From contig JAIETF010000096.1 in assembly GCA_019745415.1 (NCBI GenBank), positions 1 to 36,065 on the forward strand: a stretch of 36,065 bases of DNA. Direction: 5' to 3'. Source of the DNA: Candidatus Obscuribacterales bacterium. Its GTDB lineage: Bacteria > Cyanobacteriota > Vampirovibrionia > Obscuribacterales > Obscuribacteraceae. Position numbers and translations under genes: made by a program. Positions within the stretch are counted from its first letter, which is position 1. The number at the start of each line of letters is the position of its first letter. Below are positions 31,452-36,065 of the stretch, in pieces. The notes below the pieces were generated by a model, which worked only from the letters and a program-made list of their open reading frames with translations, was not told where the DNA came from and ran no database searches.

Positions 31452-31465
31452 TCAGTTTGATTGGG
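31436..31465. repeat. 15-bp tandem duplication of the prfB stop region
   Basis: CTCAGTTTGATTGGG occurs twice in direct succession (31436-31450 and 31451-31465). On the minus strand the unit encodes the last residues and TGA stop of prfB. Five whole codons are duplicated, so a second in-frame TGA follows the first exactly one unit later. Confidence 0.9.
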
Positions 31466-32562
31466 CTCGCATTCTCAAATAAGATTCGATGAACTCATCT
31501 AGGTCGCCATCAAGTACAGCTTCGACCCGGGGGGTCTCAACCTTTGTCCGGTTATCCTTGACCAGGCGGTCATCTAAAACATAAGAACGGATGGCATTGC
31601 CGAAGGTAATTTGGACATTCTCGCCCTTGAGTTTGGAGAGTTCTTCTTCTCTTTCTTGTTGTCGCAGAGCAAGCAGTTTAGACCTGAGCAATTCCATGGC
31701 TAAGGCACGATTTTGTAGCTGACTGCGTTCTTGTTGGCATTTGACGGCAATGCCCGTGGGTTTATGCACTATGCGAACAGCCGATTCCACTTTGTTGACA
31801 TTCTGCCCGCCGGCACCACCTGATCTCATGGTGTCCACTTCGATATCGTCATCCTTTATATCGATAAGGTTATCTATGTTGTTCATGATCGGTGAAACAT
31901 CCACCGCAGCAAAGCTTGTCTGTCTCGAATCATTTCCGGCTTTGAAGGGGGATTTGCGGACCAGTCTATGCACACCCTTCTCGCAGCTCAGATAACCGTA
32001 AGCAAAGGGACCATCAACGCGGAATGTTACACCTTTCAGTCCGGCTTCTTCGCCTGGTGATTGGTCTAACATCTCGACCTTGTATTCTCGTCGGTCGCAC
32101 CAACGTGTGTACATACGCAGAAGCATCTCGGTCCAGTCTTGGGCATCGGTGCCGCCGGCGCCGGCGCTGATGCTGACGATGGCGGAAGAGTCGTCATATT
32201 CGCCGCTCAAGAGTCTGGTTATTTCAAATTTGGTCAGCTGGGCATCCAGGCTATTGAGACTTCTGGCCAGTCCCTCTGCCTCGTTTTCGGCTGATTCTTC
32301 TATACTCAACTCAAGCAAGACTCTGATGTCGGAGGCTTGCTCGCGCCAGTTTTTCAATTGGTCTAGGGTGTTTTTGAGGCGGCTCATCTGCTGAGTCACC
32401 TTTTGGCTTTCTTTTTGATTGTTCCAAAATTCAGGATTGAGGGTTCTTTCGGTTAAATCATGTAATTCGGCTTCGATGCTATCGGTGTCAAAGATAGTCG
32501 CCGACTTTCGCCAAGCGCTCCTCAATTAGTTCTAGTTCTCTTCTTAGTTCGCTCAGGGTCAT
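31452..32562 (-). CDS. prfB: Peptide chain release factor 2, with programmed +1 frameshift
   Basis: RF2 ends translation at UGA and UAA. The frame read from 32562 (ATG) ends at a TGA, codon 25 (32490-32488), in TAT CTT TGA C. A +1 shift on CTT (32493-32491) continues at GAC (32489) to the stop at 31452, giving about 369 residues, like E. coli RF2 (365). It has SPF at about residue 203 (the RF2 codon-reading tripeptide) and GGAGGQNVNK (about 249-258; GGQ for peptide release). The slip site is the classical CTTTGAC. The usual SD-like AGGGGG three bases upstream of the slippery codon is missing (GTCGGCGACTAT instead), so the shift efficiency may differ. Reading only the second frame would lose the N-terminal domain. 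Confidence 0.95.
32488..32493 (-). other. Programmed +1 frameshift site of prfB (CTT TGA)
   Basis: On the minus strand TAT CTT TGA C is the RF2 frameshift site: the slippery CTT (32493-32491), then the in-frame TGA (32490-32488), with GAC read after the shift. When RF2 is scarce, UGA decoding is slow and the ribosome shifts, making more RF2. The heptanucleotide is identical to that of E. coli; the upstream SD-like stimulator is not. Confidence 0.93.
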
Positions 32563-32691
32563 GATTTTGCCGGGTTTGATTTATGGGTAGAATTGAATTT
32601 AGTTGTTACTGTTTGCAGCTCTTAATGCTAGCTGCTTGGAGACCCCTGGCGAGCCCTTTATTCTCTTTTTTTATTGGTTTGTTTTAAGTGC

Positions 32692-33918
32692 ATGACCATT
32701 TCTTTCTGGCTCAATGAAAAGTCGCAGGAGCAAAGCCTGCGGAAATGCGATCTGGTTGTAATCGGTGCCGGTCTCACCGGTGCCAGCACTGCCTACTTTG
32801 CCAGACGGCTTAAGCCCGAGCTGGACATTATTGTTGTAGACAGCGGCCGAGTGGCTGGTGGCGCCTCGGGGCGCAATGCCGGATTTGTCTTGCGAGGCAT
32901 TAGTCGCTATTACGACAACTGTATAAAAAAGTACGGGAGAGACAAAGCGCGGCTGATCTATCGGCTTGGGGAAGAGAATCAAGCTTTGGTGAAAGAGTTT
33001 ATGGCGGGGCATGGCGTTTCGCTTGATTATGCCGCTAGTGGCTCTTACATTCTTGCTTCTTCTATTGAAGAATTGGAAGAACTATTGGCTTCTGCCGAAC
33101 TCATGAAGGAAGATGGTTTTGAACTCAAGTTTCACAGACAAGACCCCCTAGATAGAGGCTTTTATGGGGCTATAGAAAATACAGGCGATTTCGGCATTAA
33201 TCCAGTCAAGTTAGTCAAGGCTTTGTTGGCTGCCTCTGAAGCGCGAGTGTTTGAGCAAGAGACTGTCTTGCATCTGGAATGTGATGGGCGAGTAAACCTT
33301 CATACTTCCTCTGGTGAAATAGAGGCGGAGGCGGTGGTATTGGCAAATAACGCTTTCATGCCGCTTCTCCTCAAAGAATTGCTTCCACATATCAAGCCTG
33401 TGCGCGGGCAAATGCTGGCAACAGCACCATTAAGAAAGCGGCTCCTGGACAGAGTTTGTTATGCCAATTATGGCTTTGAATACTTCCGCCAATTGCAAGA
33501 TCTGCGGCTGCTCGTCGGTGGCTCTCGCCAGCATTTTGCTAAAGAAGAAGAAGGATGGGGTGAAATGATCACCGCGCCCTTGCAGGAGGTGCTTGAGCAT
33601 TACATCAAAGAATATTTTCCCGAAGCAGCCGGCGTGCCTATCGAGTATCGCTGGTCAGGAACTATGGCGTTTACAAATGATGGATTGCCTTTGCTTGGCC
33701 GTTGGCTGGGGGCGGATTCAGATGGAGTCTATTTGGCCGGTGCCTGCAATGGTCATGGTTTAGGCTTAGCCATGAGTCTAGGGCGCTCTGTGACAAGGTT
33801 GATTTACCAGAATGCCGGAGCAAACTCGGTGGATGGCCTCTCGGCAGAAATTTTCGATTGCAATCGCTTAAGAACGCCTCAGGTGAGGGCTGATAGTCAG
33901 CTTGTCGGTGGACCCTGA
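32692..33918 (+). CDS. FAD-dependent oxidoreductase (DAO family)
   Basis: The product (408 residues from the ATG at 32692; a TTG six codons earlier is possible) has the dinucleotide-binding fold LVVIGAGLTGASTAYFARR near residues 22-40. It is followed by E/D at the end of strand two (VVDSGRVAGGASGRNAGF, the FAD-binding GGxSGRNxG motif of the DAO family). The C-terminal GVYLAGACNGHGLGLAMSLG is the matching FAD end motif. DAO proteins oxidise amines or amino acids, such as glycine, sarcosine or D-amino acids; the substrate is not readable. The SD is weak. The gene is divergent from prfB, with 129 bases between the two starts, and convergent with the TIG gene. Confidence 0.9.
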   Translation: MTISFWLNEKSQEQSLRKCDLVVIGAGLTGASTAYFARRLKPELDIIVVDSGRVAGGASGRNAGFVLRGISRYYDNCIKKYGRDKARLIYRLGEENQALVKEFMAGHGVSLDYAASGSYILASSIEELEELLASAELMKEDGFELKFHRQDPLDRGFYGAIENTGDFGINPVKLVKALLAASEARVFEQETVLHLECDGRVNLHTSSGEIEAEAVVLANNAFMPLLLKELLPHIKPVRGQMLATAPLRKRLLDRVCYANYGFEYFRQLQDLRLLVGGSRQHFAKEEEGWGEMITAPLQEVLEHYIKEYFPEAAGVPIEYRWSGTMAFTNDGLPLLGRWLGADSDGVYLAGACNGHGLGLAMSLGRSVTRLIYQNAGANSVDGLSAEIFDCNRLRTPQVRADSQLVGGP

Positions 33919-33966
33919 GCAGATTCTATTGGAGCGGTAGCTCTCGCTCTAGTAGGGCGGACTCCC

Positions 33967-35052
33967 TTATTCTTGGAAGGTGACGGTGCCGGGACCTATC
34001 GATTCGCCCTTAGGAATGGTGCGCATGCTCAGGTCTTGCTTGAGTGAATTTTTGGCTTCAACTCCCATAGCTTTCAGCTTGATCACTACACCGTCTTGAG
34101 GGAAGTCTAAGTTAGGTACCATCACTTCCAGGCTAGTGTCTGTCACTCTTGATACTGTGGCTTGTAGTCCATTGAACGTAACGACGTTGTCGTTGGCATT
34201 CTTAGCAAAGCCTTTGCCGTAAATTGTAATTGGGCTATTGGCTGGACAGGCAACCATATTGGTACCTGACAGTTCCGGCACTACCTTTACTTTAATAAAG
34301 AGTTGATCGCTCTTAACCCCGGCGATAGTGAGGTCGACAGATTGCTTGCCGCCTTCTACGCCAGCCGGCATAGTAAAGTTGATCTGTTTGTCGGTGACAC
34401 TGTCAATGGTGGCAGATTTCTTGCCGACGGCAATCTGATAAGCGCTGGCAGTTTTAGGCAGGTTCTTACCAGATATGGTCACTTTGTCGCCCGGTGCAGC
34501 CAGATCTGGTTTGATCTCTGAAACTTTGATTTTAGGTGTTGTTACAACCCAAGTAAGTGTCGATCCTGAGGAACCATAGGTTTGCACTTCCATCTGGGTA
34601 TCGCCGCCAGCAAGAATATCACTCATATTGAGTGAAATAGAGTCTTTGCCTTTGAAATCGGCTTCTGAAATGATTCTTCTGCCATTAATAAATATGCGGA
34701 TGCCCTTTAGCTTTAGTTTGCCATCAGCGCCATTGTTCAGGGTCATGGTCAAAGGTAGAACGTCTTGTCCTTGCTTAAGACTGACCGTACTCATGCTCGA
34801 CTTCCAGTTATTGCCCACATGGGTGATTGTGGTGGGTCCTGCGAGAGCAACCAGGTCGGCCGGCGCTTGGGTCTGTTGTACCGGAGCCGGCTGCGCAGGG
34901 GCTGGTGTCTTGCTTGTTTTAGATTGGGTGGCGGCTGTCTGCGGAGCGGCTTTAGGCGCTGCTTGTTGGGCCAGTGCTTGATTTGCCAGCAAACCTAAAG
35001 CAGAGAGAGCGAGGCAGGTTGTAACGCCATTTCTGATACTTTTGCGATTCAC
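33967..35052 (-). CDS. Secreted IPT/TIG-domain protein
   Basis: The 361-residue product begins with a signal peptide (residues 1-28, ending NQALAQ) and a Pro/Ala/Gln-rich linker (to about residue 65). Then come beta-sandwich domains, including IPT/TIG-like units: ISEIKPDLAAPGDKVTISGK (about residue 180) and a final unit with CPANSPITIYGKGFAKNAND (about 268). The start is GTG at 35052 with GGAG eight bases upstream. IPT/TIG domains are found in surface receptors and enzymes and serve as binding or spacer modules. The substrate is unknown. A TATAAT sequence at 35091-35096 (minus strand) lies about 40 bases upstream. Confidence 0.75.
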   Translation of the reverse strand: MNRKSIRNGVTTCLALSALGLLANQALAQQAAPKAAPQTAATQSKTSKTPAPAQPAPVQQTQAPADLVALAGPTTITHVGNNWKSSMSTVSLKQGQDVLPLTMTLNNGADGKLKLKGIRIFINGRRIISEADFKGKDSISLNMSDILAGGDTQMEVQTYGSSGSTLTWVVTTPKIKVSEIKPDLAAPGDKVTISGKNLPKTASAYQIAVGKKSATIDSVTDKQINFTMPAGVEGGKQSVDLTIAGVKSDQLFIKVKVVPELSGTNMVACPANSPITIYGKGFAKNANDNVVTFNGLQATVSRVTDTSLEVMVPNLDFPQDGVVIKLKAMGVEAKNSLKQDLSMRTIPKGESIGPGTVTFQE

Positions 35053-35090
35053 TTTGGATGCTCCGTTAAAACTACCGCTGAATGCTTTCG

Positions 35091-35122
35091 ATTATAGTCT
35101 CTTGGAAGCTGCCTGCGCTTCC
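35091..35122 (-). promoter_or_regulatory. Possible promoter of the TIG gene with inverted repeat
   Basis: TATAAT (35096-35091, minus) is 39 bases before the GTG. An inverted repeat GGAAGC/GCTTCC (35104-35109 with 35117-35122) lies just upstream, where a -35 box would be. No good -35 is seen. It may be an operator-controlled promoter. Confidence 0.35.
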
Positions 35123-35167
35123 CATAATATATACTAAAATATATAGCAGATAATGAAAAAAAAGAAA

Positions 35168-35199
35168 CTGCCGGAAATAGCTTGAGCTACTTCCGGCAG
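35168..35199 (-). terminator. Strong terminator after the 119-residue gene
   Basis: CTGCCGGAA (35168-35176) pairs with TTCCGGCAG (35191-35199), extended by TAGC/GCTA. The minus-strand tail is TTTCTTTTTTTTC. It lies 27 bases after the stop at 35226. Confidence 0.9.
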
Positions 35200-35201
35200 C
35201 G

Positions 35202-35215
35202 AACCGATATCGGTT
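35202..35215. promoter_or_regulatory. 14-bp palindrome AACCGATATCGGTT
   Basis: A perfect palindrome lies between the stop codon at 35226 and the terminator. It may be an operator-like site or an extra 3'-UTR hairpin; its role is not known. Confidence 0.35.
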
Positions 35216-35225
35216 TCTTTTTGGG

Positions 35226-35585
35226 TCAGTGCTGCTCCATCACCTCGCGCGCCCAGAGGGTTTCCGGCACAGGCGTGCCGTCCGGACTGCGCAGGGCGAG
35301 GAAGTACATGGGTCCGCCGTGATGGAGGACTTCCTGCACGAACTCGTCGAGGACGCGTCCGTCGTGCAGGGTGTAGCGGTGCAGCTGGGCCAGGGGCACG
35401 CTCGGGTCGAGGGTCTTGATGTCCCCGATCACTTGCTTGCGAGCCACCGGCACGGCGCGGCGGCGGTTGAACTTGACCTTCTTGCCGTCCGGCAGAATCA
35501 TGGTGCCGATTTCGCGGACCATGAGCTTCTTGAGAACCAGCTTGCGCCCTTGCGGGTTGAGACCGTAGAACTGTGCCATTCGCAT
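35226..35585 (-). CDS. Unknown 119-residue basic protein
   Basis: I do not recognise a family. The product is basic, with a Lys/Arg-rich N-terminal half (LVLKKLMVREIG, FNRRRAVPVARKQ) and a C-terminal part with several conserved-looking HHGGPMYFLAL residues. There is no membrane helix. ATG at 35585 has AAGGAG seven bases upstream. Codon choice and SD strength match the G+C-rich block 6360-30560, although this gene lies 4.6 kb away among genes of the other class, so it may belong to the same regulated or expressed set. It is monocistronic with a strong terminator and an unusual structured leader. Confidence 0.7.
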   Translation of the reverse strand: MRMAQFYGLNPQGRKLVLKKLMVREIGTMILPDGKKVKFNRRRAVPVARKQVIGDIKTLDPSVPLAQLHRYTLHDGRVLDEFVQEVLHHGGPMYFLALRSPDGTPVPETLWAREVMEQH

Positions 35586-35614
35586 GGTGTTGCTCCTTAG
35601 ATAGATAGAGGTTC

Positions 35615-35782
35615 AGAGACATGGGGCGTTGTTGGCTGTCTCTTCCTGGCCCCTGGGCAGGACCGGCTTTACCGGTGAGACAGAATCAGACACCGAAGAG
35701 CCAGCAATAAGCGATGTTCAACTCAGGGCTTTCGCCGACTGCAGAGAGGTTGAAACAGTGCGTTATTGCTGGTTCTTGGTGT
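35615..35782 (-). promoter_or_regulatory. Highly structured leader of the 119-residue gene
   Basis: Read on the minus strand, three structures lie before the gene. (1) A long imperfect stem has arms 35690-35710 and 35763-35782: ten perfect pairs, then one wobble and one bulge in the remainder. A second stem nests inside it (TTCAAC/GTTGAA at 35717-35722 with 35749-35754). (2) A three-way junction is closed by CTGTCTC/GAGACAG (35636-35642 with 35677-35683), with arms CCTG/CAGG and ACCGG/CCGGT. (3) AGAGACA (35615-35621) can also pair with TGTCTCT (35637-35643), excluding (2). The choice between (2) and (3), 30 bases from the start codon, looks like a switch. No known riboswitch is recognised. 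A T-rich run on the plus strand (35782-35790) also allows a plus-strand RNA ending there. Confidence 0.5.
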
Positions 35783-36065
35783 TTGTTTTTGAACTTGTGT
35801 GGATGAGATAGATACTGACAACCTATGCTTCTTTGTTCTCAGCAGCAAATAAAAATTGAACGAAAAGGCTGGTAAGTAAATGTGTAGAGGTGGCGCGGGT
35901 CGCGCAAGCAGGCGGGCGCTACAAAATTGTCTTTCTTGCCGCCTTGCCAATTGGTGCAGCAAAATCTGCCGTTACATCCTTTAACGTGCGCTGCCAGGGT
36001 CTATTTCTCTTGCCCTTTAACCTTATAATCCGTTGGTTGGTTATATATACGTTCTTACTTTTCTT
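35783..36065. other. Right-edge stretch without recognised gene
   Basis: This AT-rich part with scattered G+C patches holds no convincing gene. A weak minus-strand frame (35723-35962) starts with TTG and has no SD. TTATAATCC near 36023 resembles a -10 box, but the matching -35 is unclear. It probably contains the promoter for the gene at 35226-35585. Confidence 0.35.

Noticed and set aside
31452..32525. prfB as a broken or truncated gene
   Set aside because: The in-frame TGA is the programmed frameshift of RF2. The upstream 24 codons plus the +1 frame restore a normal-length protein.

Overview
Organism and base use. The window looks like a Gram-negative-type bacterial chromosome segment. It has an Mla/MCE lipid-transport operon, a PspC-domain gene, signal-peptide-bearing periplasmic proteins and an RF2 gene with the classical programmed frameshift. 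No tRNA, rRNA, CRISPR array, integrase or transposase is visible. Two base-composition classes alternate. The flanks (about 1-6150 and 31260-35150) have mixed codon use, frequent TTG/GTG starts and weak ribosome binding sites. The middle (about 6360-19620 and 21070-30560, plus the small gene at 35226-35585) is visibly richer in G+C, with C/G-ending codons and strong Shine-Dalgarno (SD) sequences. A Melainabacteria/Obscuribacter-like bacterium would fit, but this is an impression and no marker gene here proves it.

Layout. On the minus strand at 1-1713 is mlaE-mlaF-mlaD-like (the last cut by the window edge). Next come an M50 membrane protease, an unknown membrane/coiled-coil protein, a TauE/SafE permease, and two tandem paralogous secreted proteins (4504-6149). 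From 6362 to 30558 every convincing gene is on the minus strand. In transcription order this block holds: two PrkA-family AAA+ proteins, a YhbH/YeaH-type VWA protein, SpoVR, an unknown protein and a zinc-ribbon protein with a possible chagasin-like domain; then a 1.45-kb stretch with no confident gene; then VWA, TPR, VWA, MoxR ATPase, DUF58, a BatD/MxaA-like membrane protein, two S41 PDZ proteases, a ParB-like domain protein, a LURP-one-like protein, a YwqK-like repeat protein and PspC. The right flank has prfB, an FAD oxidoreductase, an IPT/TIG protein and a small unknown gene behind a highly structured leader.

How the genes may work together. PrkA with YhbH/SpoVR, and MoxR with VWA/DUF58 proteins, are two separate AAA+ ATPase plus VWA systems. 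Here they lie in one co-oriented block with envelope proteases, PspC and anchored secreted proteins. I read it as an envelope or starvation stress-response island, which is an inference.

Regulatory architecture. Terminator-like hairpins follow many genes of the block, often only 20-70 nt before the next start codon. Several stop codons are embedded in the SD of the next gene. The ParB-like gene (8739-9068) has a leader with a nine-codon ORF behind a strong SD, several hairpins and a hairpin covering its own SD. The gene at 35226-35585 has a leader with mutually exclusive pairings. These leaders and the doubled PrkA are the best candidates for something undescribed.
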